From assembly GCA_030065975.1 (NCBI GenBank), contig JASJCN010000038.1:1-35445 (forward strand): a stretch of 35,445 nt of DNA, written 5' to 3'. Positions 26,445 to 35,445 of this stretch are shown one piece after another. How positions within the stretch are numbered: position 1 is the first letter of the stretch; each line of letters opens with the position of its first letter. Source of the stretch: Myxococcota bacterium. Its GTDB lineage: Bacteria > Myxococcota_A > UBA9160 > UBA6930. The position numbers and the translations under genes are program-made. The notes under the pieces are model-generated. The model saw only the letters and a program-made list of their open reading frames with translations, did no database searches and was not told the DNA's origin.

Positions 26445-27221
26445 ATGGCCGAGTTTCCCCTCCCCCACGTGAGCCACGACCTTTCGGGCCAGGTCGCCCT
26501 GGTGACCGGCACGACGTCCGGCCTGGGACGGCGCTTTGCCAAGGTGCTGGCCGCGGCGGGAGCCTCCGTGGCCCTCACCGGCCGGCGCGTCGAGCGCCTC
26601 GACGAGCTCGCCGAGGAGATCCGCGCGGATGGTGGCACCTGCGTCGCCGTGCCCCTCGACATGACGGACACCGACAGCATCCTCGGCGTGGTCGACGCCG
26701 TCGAGAAGGCGCTCGGAACCGTGACGATCCTGGTCAACAACGCGGGCATCCCCGACGCCCAGCGCGCCCACAAGATGTCGCTCGAGCTGATCGACGCCGT
26801 CTTCGACACGAACCTGCGCGGCCCCTGGATCCTGTCCTGCGAGGTCGCGCGCCGCCTGATCGCGGCGAAGCGGCCGGGGCGCATGGTCAACGTCTCGTCG
26901 ATCGGCGCCTATCTCTACGGTGGCCAGGGCGCCGCCCTCTACTCCGTCACGAAGTCGGGCCTGGCCCGGATGACCGAGGTGCTGGCCGTCGAGTGGGCCC
27001 GCTACGGGATCAACGTGAACGGTATCGCGCCCGGCGCCTTCTCGTCGGAGATGATGGACGGCATGCTCGAGCGGATGGGCGACATCAGCAAGGGCTTCCC
27101 GCGCAAGCGGATCGGCGACCCCGCCCAGCTGGACAGCACCCTGCTCTACCTGTGCTCGCCGGCATCGGAGTGCGTGACGGGGACCGTCATCAAGGTCGAC
27201 GACGGCCAGAGCGCTCGCTAG
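26445..27221 (+). CDS. Short-chain dehydrogenase/reductase
   Basis: ALVTGTTSGLGRRFAKVLAAAGA, NNAGIPDAQ, YSVTKSGLARM. Confidence 0.95.
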   Translation: MAEFPLPHVSHDLSGQVALVTGTTSGLGRRFAKVLAAAGASVALTGRRVERLDELAEEIRADGGTCVAVPLDMTDTDSILGVVDAVEKALGTVTILVNNAGIPDAQRAHKMSLELIDAVFDTNLRGPWILSCEVARRLIAAKRPGRMVNVSSIGAYLYGGQGAALYSVTKSGLARMTEVLAVEWARYGINVNGIAPGAFSSEMMDGMLERMGDISKGFPRKRIGDPAQLDSTLLYLCSPASECVTGTVIKVDDGQSAR

Positions 27222-29017
27222 CGGTCGGACGAAGGAAGCGGAGGCAGAAGACGCTCCTGGGCGTAGCGCGCCCACCAGGCCTCGAAGTCCTCGGGGAATT
27301 CGCCGCCGCCGACGTCGTCGTACGTCCAGTAGCGAAGCGCCAGAGCGCTTCCCACCGTCGACACCAGGGCGTGATGCCGGTGCGCGCTCAGGGGCACCGG
27401 CTGGCCTTCGAAGGCCGGCGCATCGGGGCCCGGCCCCATCAGGAACGAGCCCCGCTTGACCGCGAACGAGAGCGGTCGCGGATCGACGAGGGCCGGCCCG
27501 ACGGCTCGAAGGAAGGCCGCCGGATCGGCGAACTCGACCGGGCCGAAGCCCGCCCAGGCGACCCAGGCCTCTCGAGGATCCGGCGACGCGATGTCGTCGA
27601 TCTCGTCGCGCCAGATCTCGGCCACCGGGTACCAGGCGAGCACGCCCCCGTTCCCGTCGGTCGTCCGTCCGAGTCGGGTGGCCGCCCAGGCGTTGACGGT
27701 GCGGAGCCGCTCGCGGAGGTCCGGAGCCGGCGATTCGATCCCGGCCGTCTCCTCGATCGCGACCAGGGCGGCCTCCTGGAGGCTCCCTCGGGTGGTGTTG
27801 GCGACCAGCACGAGCTCGTGCAGCACCTCGGGCTCGTCCTGGCCCGAGAGGGCCGAAGCCGACAGACGTTGGAGCGAGGCGAGCTGGGGCACGTCGCGCG
27901 ACAGCAGCTGAACCAGGAGCGGCCGGTGCAGGGCGGGGACCGACGCGATCAGCAGGACGGGAAGCAGCACGAGCGCGGCCGTCTGCAGCAACGCCGGCAG
28001 CCGCGAGCTTCGCGCAGCACCCAGGGGCTCGCCCGTGGCCTTGCTGGCGGCACGCCGTTCGGCCTCCGCGAGCTTGTCGCGCACGCCGCAGTCGAGGCGC
28101 TCGGCCAGCTCTCTCGCGAGACGGCGGAGCCCATCCGCATCGGCGCTGCGCATCAAGGGGATGGTCTCGGAGCCCCCGCGGACGATCAGGCCCGGCTCCG
28201 ACTCGTCGATGCTCGGGCCCACCACCTCGACTCGGGGCGCGTCACCGATGGGACGGGCCGCTCGCCGCCACTGCAGGGGACCGAGTGCCAGACAGCGTCG
28301 CGTCGTGCCGGCCACGGTGTCGACCTGCACCAGCGGGCGGACGACGAAGGGCAAGCCGATCGCCACGAGGATGATCCCCGCGATCCACAGTCCCTGGCTT
28401 TCGTTGCGCAGATCGCCCTGGATCCACAGGAGCCCGAACGCAACGAACGCGAAGCCGAACGCCGGAGCGGCTCCTTCGCCGGGAGCGATCCAGCCCTCCG
28501 GTCCGGCCCGCCAGCGGGCGAAGCGCGGCGTCCACACGTAGACGCCCTCGAGCGCCAGCAGGTACGCCAGGATGAAGGCGAAGCCGATGGGCCAGAGCCA
28601 GAGCTGTTGCCGGGCGAAGTCACGCGGATGGCCTCCGGCCTGGAGCGTCAAGCGCAGATTCTGGCCCGCTGCGCCGAAGGGCTCGAGCGCCGGCGCGTAG
28701 TAGATCGCGATCTCGTCGCCCGGCCGGTGGGACTCGACGCGATCGGCCCCGACGTGCAGGCGTTCGGCGCTCCCCTCGACGCGCCCCTCCAGGAAGCAAC
28801 GAGAGTGCTCGTAGACCATCCTCGAGCTGCCGTCGCGATCCCAGACCCGGTTCGCGCTCCCCATTGTGCAGTGGCTGCTCTCGACGACCAGGGTGCTCGG
28901 CCGGTACTGGTCGGCGACCGCGAGGACCTCGAGCTCCTGGCTGACGCGCATCCCGAGAATGGGAGACAGCGAGAGCAACAGTCCGAGCAAAGCCAGCAAC
29001 ACGCGTCGCGGACTCAT
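27218..29017 (-). CDS. Hypothetical multi-TM protein, 599 aa
   Basis: Long ORF with N-terminal signal/TM, two mid TM segments, soluble C-terminal half; family not recognised. Confidence 0.75.
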   Translation of the reverse strand: MSPRRVLLALLGLLLSLSPILGMRVSQELEVLAVADQYRPSTLVVESSHCTMGSANRVWDRDGSSRMVYEHSRCFLEGRVEGSAERLHVGADRVESHRPGDEIAIYYAPALEPFGAAGQNLRLTLQAGGHPRDFARQQLWLWPIGFAFILAYLLALEGVYVWTPRFARWRAGPEGWIAPGEGAAPAFGFAFVAFGLLWIQGDLRNESQGLWIAGIILVAIGLPFVVRPLVQVDTVAGTTRRCLALGPLQWRRAARPIGDAPRVEVVGPSIDESEPGLIVRGGSETIPLMRSADADGLRRLARELAERLDCGVRDKLAEAERRAASKATGEPLGAARSSRLPALLQTAALVLLPVLLIASVPALHRPLLVQLLSRDVPQLASLQRLSASALSGQDEPEVLHELVLVANTTRGSLQEAALVAIEETAGIESPAPDLRERLRTVNAWAATRLGRTTDGNGGVLAWYPVAEIWRDEIDDIASPDPREAWVAWAGFGPVEFADPAAFLRAVGPALVDPRPLSFAVKRGSFLMGPGPDAPAFEGQPVPLSAHRHHALVSTVGSALALRYWTYDDVGGGEFPEDFEAWWARYAQERLLPPLPSSDR

Positions 29018-29100
29018 CGGGTTCTCCGGCCAGGCCCCGGGATGGTACGCGCTGGAAGGCGTCTCGGGTAGAGTCGCGTCCTGCCCGGAGGAGAGGACGC

Positions 29101-29460
29101 ATGATCACCTATCTCTACTGGACCGTCGTGGTGCTGCTCGCCCTGCTGGTGGTGGTCGGGGTCGGCGCCCGGCTCGGGCGTCCGAAGGCCGGCATCGGCG
29201 GCGCCCTGCTGATCCTGGCCCTCGCGTCGGGCGCCTACACCTTCTACTTCCAGCAGATCTTCGTGAAGCGCTGGGGCGGGGTGATGACCATCTCGGTGCC
29301 CCCGGGACAGCGCCACATCGCGGCCACGTGGAAGGACGACAACCTGTGGATCGAAAACTTCGATCCGGCCACGAATCGCTGCATCTTCTCGGAGTACTCG
29401 CGCGGGAACCTGCTCGAGGGGCGCGTGACCATCAAGGACTGCAATCCGCTCGCGCGCTAG
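29101..29460 (+). CDS. Small hypothetical membrane protein, 119 aa
   Basis: MITYLYWTVVVLLALLVVVGVGARLGRPKAGIGGALLILALASGAYTFYF, two TM; GGAGGAGAG-like ribosome site upstream. Confidence 0.65.
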   Translation: MITYLYWTVVVLLALLVVVGVGARLGRPKAGIGGALLILALASGAYTFYFQQIFVKRWGGVMTISVPPGQRHIAATWKDDNLWIENFDPATNRCIFSEYSRGNLLEGRVTIKDCNPLAR

Positions 29461-29479
29461 GGGATTCTCCCGACTCCGC

Positions 29480-29533
29480 CGCTCGACCCGGCCGCTTGAC
29501 CCGACACGCTTGACCCGACCCGCTTGACCCGGC
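29480..29533. repeat. 13-14 bp tandem repeat, 4 units of GCTYGACCCG
   Basis: gctcgacccg at 29481 and gcttgacccg at 29494, 29508 and 29522. Confidence 0.9.
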
Positions 29534-29585
29534 CGAAGGGACTGCGCAGACTCCCCCGGGCCGAAGGCCCTGCCCGGAGCCCCCC

Positions 29586-30989
29586 CTGTCCCGCCGCGTC
29601 CTCTCGAGCCTGATCCCCTTCGTCGCAGCCCCCCTGGCGTGCGCGGTGGGACCCACCTACGAGGATCCGGAGCTCCAGGCGCCGGATGCCTGGCACGAGG
29701 CCGCCACGGCCGGGCTCGCCGCCGGCGACGCAGCACTCGAGACGTGGTGGACGCTGCTCGAGGATCCCGGCCTGAACCAGCTGATCCAGCGCGCCGCGGA
29801 GCAGAACCTGGACCTCGCCGGCGCCCTGGCCCGGATCGACGAGGCGCGCGGGCTGCGAGGCATCGCCGTCGGCGAGTGGTTCCCGGCCGTCCAGGCCGAC
29901 ACCTCGGCCGCGTGGAATCGAAGCTCGGGAGAGGTGGCGCCGCTGACGGACGCCATGACCAGCGAGTTCTTCAGCAGCGGCGGCACCGCCACCTGGGAGA
30001 TCGACCTCTTCGGCCGCATCCGTCGCTCGGTCGAAGCGGCCGACGCCGACTTGCAGGCCGCGATCGAGGACTACCGCGACACCTCGGTGGTGCTCTACGC
30101 CGACCTGGGAACCCAGTACGTCGAGGCCCGCTCCCTGCAGCGCCGCCTGGAGTTCGCTCGCGCGAACGTGCGGAGCCAGCTCGAGACCCTCGAGATCGTC
30201 CAGGTCCGCAACCAGGTCGGCCTGGTAGGCGACCTCGACCTGCGACAGGCCGAGCTCAACGTGGCCCGCACCCGCGCCTTCATTCCCCAGCTCGAGACGG
30301 CGCGAGTCGCGGCCTGGAACCGCATCGCCGTGCTCCTCGGGACCTACCCCGCCGAGGCACGCCGGGAGTTCGACGGCCCGGGCGACATCCCGGAGGCGCC
30401 CGCCGACCTCTTCGTCGGCCTGCCTACCGAGCTCTTGCGCCAACGGCCCGACCTGCGTCGCGCCGAACGACTGCTGGCCTCGGAGACCGCCCGGATCGGA
30501 GTGGCGAAGGCCGACCTCTTCCCGCGACTCTCGCTGCTCGGCAGCGTCGGATTCGACACCGACTCGGTCGCGAGCTGGTTCACGGGCAACGCCTTCGCGT
30601 ACGGCGTCGGGCCCCAGCTCACCTGGAACGCGTTCCAGGGGGGCCGGATCCTCAGCAACGTCCGCGCGCAGGAGGCCCGCACCGAGCAGGCGTTCGTGGC
30701 CTATCGCCAGGCCCTGCTGCTCGCCGTCGAGGACGCCGAGAATGCGCTGACGGCGCTCTCGCGCGAGCGGGCGCGGCTGGTCGACCTCGAGGCCTCGGCC
30801 CAGGCGGCGCTCGAGTCGGTCGAGCTGGTGAAGGTGCTCTACAAGACGGGCATCGTGGACTTCCAGAACGTGCTCGACTCCGAGCGTTCGCTCTTCGAGC
30901 AGCAAGATGCCCTGGCGCAGAGCCAGGGGCTCGTCACCCAGAACGCGATCCAGCTCTACCGGGCGCTGGGCGGCGGCTGGACACCGTGA
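29586..30989 (+). CDS. RND efflux outer membrane factor (NodT/OprM-like lipoprotein)
   Basis: LSRRVLSSLIPFVAAPLACAVGPTYEDPELQAPDAW lipobox, TolC-like repeats, WEIDLFGRIRRSVEAADADLQAAIEDYRD; start taken as CTG 29586, first ORF-track start is GTG 29646. Confidence 0.9.
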   Translation: MSRRVLSSLIPFVAAPLACAVGPTYEDPELQAPDAWHEAATAGLAAGDAALETWWTLLEDPGLNQLIQRAAEQNLDLAGALARIDEARGLRGIAVGEWFPAVQADTSAAWNRSSGEVAPLTDAMTSEFFSSGGTATWEIDLFGRIRRSVEAADADLQAAIEDYRDTSVVLYADLGTQYVEARSLQRRLEFARANVRSQLETLEIVQVRNQVGLVGDLDLRQAELNVARTRAFIPQLETARVAAWNRIAVLLGTYPAEARREFDGPGDIPEAPADLFVGLPTELLRQRPDLRRAERLLASETARIGVAKADLFPRLSLLGSVGFDTDSVASWFTGNAFAYGVGPQLTWNAFQGGRILSNVRAQEARTEQAFVAYRQALLLAVEDAENALTALSRERARLVDLEASAQAALESVELVKVLYKTGIVDFQNVLDSERSLFEQQDALAQSQGLVTQNAIQLYRALGGGWTP

Positions 30990-31020
30990 TCCGGGACGGC
31001 CGGAACCCGGCAGGAACCTC

Positions 31021-32262
31021 ATGAAGACGACCCTCCTCTCGTACGGGGCCCGCGCCCTCCTCGCCCTATGCCTCGTAGTGCTCGTCTCCTGCGGCGCCCC
31101 GCCTCCGCCGGAGCGCAAGCCGCCGGCCGTGACCGTCGCGCAGCCCGAGCTGCGTCGCGTCGAGCCCTACCAGGAGTTCACCGGCACCACCCAGGCCACG
31201 GCGTTCACCGAGGTGCGGGCCCGGGTGTCCGGCGAGCTGCAGAGCGTGCTCTTCGATCCGGCCAGCATGGTGGAGGTGGGGCAGATCCTCTTCGAGATCG
31301 AGCCGGAGACCTACGAGGCGGCCAAGGCCGAGGCGATCGCGAACCTGGCGAGCGCCGAGAGCGAGCTGCAGCGCGCCCAGACCGATCTGGGCCGGATCGG
31401 TGCGGCGCTCGAATCGCGCGCCGTGAGCCAGAGCGACTTCGACCAGGCCAAGGCGGCACGCGACCAGGCCCATGCCCAGGTCCTGACCGCGCGGGCGCGC
31501 CTCAAGCAGGCGGAGCTCGACGTCGGATACACGCGCGTGCAGTCGCCGATCTCCGGCCGCGTGAGCCGCAACTTCGTGGACGTGGGCAACCTCGTGGGAG
31601 CGGGAGAAGCGACCCTGCTCACCACCGTCGCCGAGGTCCGTCCCATCTTCGTCTACTTCGAGGCGCCCGAGGCGCTGGTCCTGCAGATGCTGCGCCTCGA
31701 CGAGGATCCCGCCAACGACGAGGAGGAGCTCCGGCGGGTGCACATCGCGACCGCGGCCGACGACGACTTCCCGTTCATCGGCCAGATCGACTACATCGAC
31801 AATCGGGTGAAGCAGACGACGGGAACGATCGAGCTGCGCGCCGTCGTCGAGAACGACGACATCCGGCTGATCTCCGGGCTCTTCGTGCGTGTACGCGGTC
31901 TGGGAGGGCCGGCCCGGGACGCGCTGCTCGTCGAGGAGCGCGCGATCAGCGCCGACATCGGCGGCAAGTACCTGCTGGTCCTGGGTGAGGGAAACGTGGT
32001 CGAGCAGCGCTACGTCGAGCTCGGCATCCCCCAGGACGACGGCACGATCGTCGTCCGCAAGGGGCTCGAGGCGGGCGAGACGTACATCGTCGACGGCTTG
32101 CTTCGGGCGCGACCGGGGCTCCCCGCCACCCCGCAGACCGTGCAGGAGGTCGCCGCGGCCCGAGCCGCGCAAAGCGCAAGGGCTCCCGACGCCATGGGGG
32201 GCCAGGGGCGCGGAGATGCCGACGCCCGGCCAGAGGCCGAAGCGCAGGCGGAGGCGCCCTGA
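31021..32262 (+). CDS. RND efflux periplasmic adaptor (MFP, AcrA-like lipoprotein)
   Basis: LALCLVVLVSCGAPPPP lipobox; lipoyl/hairpin domains, LKQAELDVGYTRVQSPISGRVSRNFVDVGNLVG. Confidence 0.95.
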   Translation: MKTTLLSYGARALLALCLVVLVSCGAPPPPERKPPAVTVAQPELRRVEPYQEFTGTTQATAFTEVRARVSGELQSVLFDPASMVEVGQILFEIEPETYEAAKAEAIANLASAESELQRAQTDLGRIGAALESRAVSQSDFDQAKAARDQAHAQVLTARARLKQAELDVGYTRVQSPISGRVSRNFVDVGNLVGAGEATLLTTVAEVRPIFVYFEAPEALVLQMLRLDEDPANDEEELRRVHIATAADDDFPFIGQIDYIDNRVKQTTGTIELRAVVENDDIRLISGLFVRVRGLGGPARDALLVEERAISADIGGKYLLVLGEGNVVEQRYVELGIPQDDGTIVVRKGLEAGETYIVDGLLRARPGLPATPQTVQEVAAARAAQSARAPDAMGGQGRGDADARPEAEAQAEAP

Positions 32263-32265
32263 GCC

Positions 32266-35200
32266 ATGGGCGGCTTCAGCGCGATCTTCATCGATCGGCC
32301 GATCTTCGCGATGGTGATCTCCATCGTCATCGTGCTCGTTGGCGGGATCTCGCTCCCCTTGCTCCCCGTCGAGAGCATGCCCGACATCACGCCGCCGACG
32401 GTGAAGGTGAGCACGAACTATCCGGGCGCCAACGCCGCGGTGGTCGAGGAGACGGTCACCAGCCCCATCGAGCAGCAGGTCAACGGCGTGGAGAACATGC
32501 TCTACATGTCCTCCAAGAGCTCGAGCGACGGCTCGCTGGATCTGACGGTGACCTTCGCGATCGGCACCGACCCGGACATGGCGACGGTGCTCACCCAGAA
32601 CCGCGTCAACCTCGCCAATCCGCTGCTCCCCGAAGAGGTGAAGCGCCAGGGCGTCAAGGTGGACAAGCAGTCCACGAACATGGTGATGGTCGTCTCCCTC
32701 GCCTCTCCGGACGGACGCTTCGACGACGTCTACCTGAGCAATTACGCCACGACGCGGATCATGGACACCCTCGCGCGGACCGATGGCGTGGGGCTCGTCA
32801 GCATCTTCGGCGCCAAGGACTTCGGCATGCGGATCTGGCTCGATCCGGCAAGGCTGAAGGCGCGCGGGCTCACCACCGACGAGCTCGTGTCCGCGCTTCG
32901 CGAGCAGAACGTCCAGGTCGCCGCCGGCCAGATCGGCGCCCCACCGAACCCCGCCGGACTCGCCTTCCAGTACACGGTCACGACCCTCGGGCGCCTCACC
33001 GAGACCTCCGAGTTCGAGAACATCATCGTCAAGACCGGAGCGGACGGCGAGCTCGTGCGGGTGAGCGACGTCGCCCGGGTGGAGCTCGGCGCCCAGAACT
33101 ACAACTGGTACGCCGAGCTCGACGGCAAGCCGGCGAGCAACATCGGCATCTACCAGAGCCCGGGGGCCAACGCCCTGTCCGTCGCCGAGTCCGTGATCGC
33201 GACCATGGACGAGCTGTCGGCGAGCTTCCCGGAGGGCCTGGTCTACGAGGTGCCCTACGACAGCACGCGGTACATCGAGCAGTCGGTGGCGGAGGTCCAG
33301 AGCAGCCTGCTCATGGCCATCGCCCTCGTGGTGCTCGTCGTCTTCGTCTTCCTCCAGGACTGGCGCACCACCCTCGTACCGGCGATCGCGATCCCGGTCT
33401 CCCTCGTCGGCACCTTCGCGGTGATGCTCGCCGCCGGCTTCTCGGTCAACAACCTGAGCCTCTTCGGGCTCGTCCTGGCCATCGGCATCGTCGTGGACGA
33501 CGCCATCGTGGTGGTGGAGAACGCCCAACGGATCATCGACGAGGAGGGGCTCTCGGCCAAGGAGGCCACGCGCAAGGCCATGGCCGAGGTCGGTGGCGCC
33601 GTGGTCGCCACGACCGCGGTACTCCTCGCGGTCTTCGTGCCCACGATGGTGATGCCCGGACTGACCGGCCGACTCTACCTGCAGTTCGCGGTGACCATCT
33701 CGGTCGCCACGGTCTTCTCCTCCTTCAATGCGCTCACCCTGAGCCCCGCCCTCTGCGGGCTGCTGCTGCGGCCGAGTCCGGACAAGCGCGGCCGCTTCTT
33801 CGAAGCCTTCAACGCCACCTTCGACCGCGTCACCGAGCGATACATGGGCGGCGTCGGGGTGGTGCTGCGCCGCCTCCCCGCAACGAGCGTGCTCTTCGCC
33901 GGCATCCTGGTGGCCACGGCCCTGGGCTTCGGGGCCCTGCCCGGGGGCTTCGTTCCCGAAGAGGACCAGGGCTACTTCTTCGCCAACATCGAGCTCCCGG
34001 CAGGCGCCTCCCTCGAGCGCACCCGCTCGGTGATGGACGAGACCACGGCCTACCTGCAGCAGATGGACGGCGTGCAGAACGTCGTCGGCGTGGGTGGCTT
34101 CTCCCTGCTCAATGGCGTGGCGGCCGTCAACACCGGCTTCCTGATCGCGACCCTCGACCACTGGGACGCGCGGGGCGCAGCCGGCCTCGACGTGTGGGGA
34201 CGCATGGCCGAGGCCGCCCCCGTGCTCTCGAGCTTCCGCGAAGGGCTCCTCTTCCCCTTCGGCCCCCCGCCGATCACCGGACTCGGCGCCGCGGGCGGCT
34301 TCTCGATGGAGCTGCAGGACCGGGGCGGCGTCGGTCTGCAGCAGCTCGAGGTCTTCGCCAACGATCTGGTGGCCGAAGCCAACGCGGACCCGTTGCTCCA
34401 GCGCGTCAACCAGAACTTCCGCGGCAACGTGCCCCAGCTCTTCCTCGACGTCGACCGCGAGAAGGTGAAGTCCCTGGGCGTGCCGCTGCAGTCCGTCTTC
34501 AGCACGCTCCAAGCCAGTCTGGGCTCGGCCTACGTCAACGACTTCAACCTCTTCGGACGCACCTGGAAGGTCCAGGTGCAGGCCGATCAGCAGTTCCGCG
34601 CGCGGCCCAGCGACATCCAGGGCCTCGAGGTGCGGAGCGCGAGCGGCGAGATGGTGCCGATCGGCACCGTTGCGACGGTCACCGACTCGGTGGGCCCCCA
34701 GAGCATCAACCGCTTCAACCTCTTCCGCTCCGCGAGCGTCACCGGGAGCCCGGGTCCGGGCTACTCCGAGGGCGAGGCCACCGACCAGATCGAGGCCCTG
34801 GCACGCGCGATCCTCCCGCCCCAGATGGGCTTCGAGTGGTCCGGCGTGACCTATCAGCAGAAGGCGGCGGGCGACCTCGCGCCCTTGATCTTCGGGATGG
34901 CGATCCTCTTCGGGTTCCTGTTCCTGGCCGCCCAGTACGAGAGCTGGGCGAATCCCCTCTCGGTGATGCTCTCGGTTCCGCTGGCCATCCTCGGCGCGAT
35001 CCTGTTCAGCTTCCTGCGCGGACTGTTCGAGACGGGTATGGAGAACAACGTCTACTTCCAGATCGGCCTGGTGCTCCTGATCGCGCTCTCGGCCAAGACG
35101 GCGATCCTGATCGTCGAGTTCGCGAAGCAGCAGCACGAGCAGGAGGGCCTCGACGTGGTCGAGGCGGCCCGCGAGGCGGCGCGCCTGCGTTTCCGCCCGA

Positions 35201-35430
35201 TCCTGATGACCGCCTTCTCGTTCATCCTGGGGGTGATCCCCCTGGTGATCGCCTCCGGAGCCGGGGCGCGCAGCCGCGTCTCGCTCGGAACCGCCGTGGC
35301 GGGCGGCATGCTGCTCTACACGGTGCTCGGCGTGTTCCTGATCCCGGGGCTCTACGCCGGCGTCGAGCTCGCGGCCAGGCGCCTCTTCGGCCGCGGCAGC
35401 GACTCCAGCGAGGCGCCTACGGAAAGCTGA
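32266..35430 (+). CDS. RND multidrug efflux permease (HAE1, AcrB-like)
   Basis: IFIDRPIFAMVISIVIVLVGGISLPLLPVESMPDITPPTVKVSTNYPGA, GLVLAIGIVVDDAIVVVENAQRII, C-terminal TM repeat. Confidence 0.97.
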   Translation: MGGFSAIFIDRPIFAMVISIVIVLVGGISLPLLPVESMPDITPPTVKVSTNYPGANAAVVEETVTSPIEQQVNGVENMLYMSSKSSSDGSLDLTVTFAIGTDPDMATVLTQNRVNLANPLLPEEVKRQGVKVDKQSTNMVMVVSLASPDGRFDDVYLSNYATTRIMDTLARTDGVGLVSIFGAKDFGMRIWLDPARLKARGLTTDELVSALREQNVQVAAGQIGAPPNPAGLAFQYTVTTLGRLTETSEFENIIVKTGADGELVRVSDVARVELGAQNYNWYAELDGKPASNIGIYQSPGANALSVAESVIATMDELSASFPEGLVYEVPYDSTRYIEQSVAEVQSSLLMAIALVVLVVFVFLQDWRTTLVPAIAIPVSLVGTFAVMLAAGFSVNNLSLFGLVLAIGIVVDDAIVVVENAQRIIDEEGLSAKEATRKAMAEVGGAVVATTAVLLAVFVPTMVMPGLTGRLYLQFAVTISVATVFSSFNALTLSPALCGLLLRPSPDKRGRFFEAFNATFDRVTERYMGGVGVVLRRLPATSVLFAGILVATALGFGALPGGFVPEEDQGYFFANIELPAGASLERTRSVMDETTAYLQQMDGVQNVVGVGGFSLLNGVAAVNTGFLIATLDHWDARGAAGLDVWGRMAEAAPVLSSFREGLLFPFGPPPITGLGAAGGFSMELQDRGGVGLQQLEVFANDLVAEANADPLLQRVNQNFRGNVPQLFLDVDREKVKSLGVPLQSVFSTLQASLGSAYVNDFNLFGRTWKVQVQADQQFRARPSDIQGLEVRSASGEMVPIGTVATVTDSVGPQSINRFNLFRSASVTGSPGPGYSEGEATDQIEALARAILPPQMGFEWSGVTYQQKAAGDLAPLIFGMAILFGFLFLAAQYESWANPLSVMLSVPLAILGAILFSFLRGLFETGMENNVYFQIGLVLLIALSAKTAILIVEFAKQQHEQEGLDVVEAAREAARLRFRPILMTAFSFILGVIPLVIASGAGARSRVSLGTAVAGGMLLYTVLGVFLIPGLYAGVELAARRLFGRGSDSSEAPTES

Positions 35431-35445
35431 CCGAGGCCCGGCCCG

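Noticed and set aside
24770-26890. 706-aa minus-strand ORF
   Set aside because: Antisense to the patatin and SDR genes; no family motifs
31066-35136. 1356-aa uninterrupted antisense ORF on the minus strand
   Set aside because: Lies opposite the clear MFP and RND genes; composition (H/R/D/E/G rich) is typical of antisense frames in high-GC DNA

Overview
High-GC bacterial chromosomal segment (Myxococcota/Desulfobacterota-like by feel, not verified), densely coding on both strands. No rRNA, tRNA, CRISPR array or transposon was recognised. Main blocks: (i) minus-strand dxs - squalene/phytoene synthase - TetR operon, preceded by a membrane-anchored GST, a secreted protein and a 50-aa small ORF; (ii) plus-strand acyl-CoA synthetase, HSL-type hydrolase and YcaQ-like protein; (iii) minus-strand methyltransferase, UbiB/AarF-like kinase and RHH protein; (iv) EamA transporter, CMD/AhpD-like protein and leuA, the last preceded by a Leu-rich small ORF and a strong hairpin; (v) fatty acid hydroxylase plus a 965-aa SpeE-like/TPR fusion; (vi) SDR, GGDEF cyclase, SH3 lipoprotein, patatin and SDR; (vii) a complete RND efflux operon (OMF-MFP-RND). 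The best non-routine signals are: a 27-bp triplication that makes a 27-aa peptide (three 9-aa repeats) stitched by ATGA overlaps between the synthase and TetR genes; an unannotated leuA leader-peptide/attenuator-like region; an outer membrane factor whose lipoprotein signal peptide has no ATG/GTG/TTG start (CTG candidate); recurring ~13-14 bp degenerate tandem repeats in intergenic gaps; and several symmetric elements at gene boundaries. No overtly new defence or mobile system was seen.
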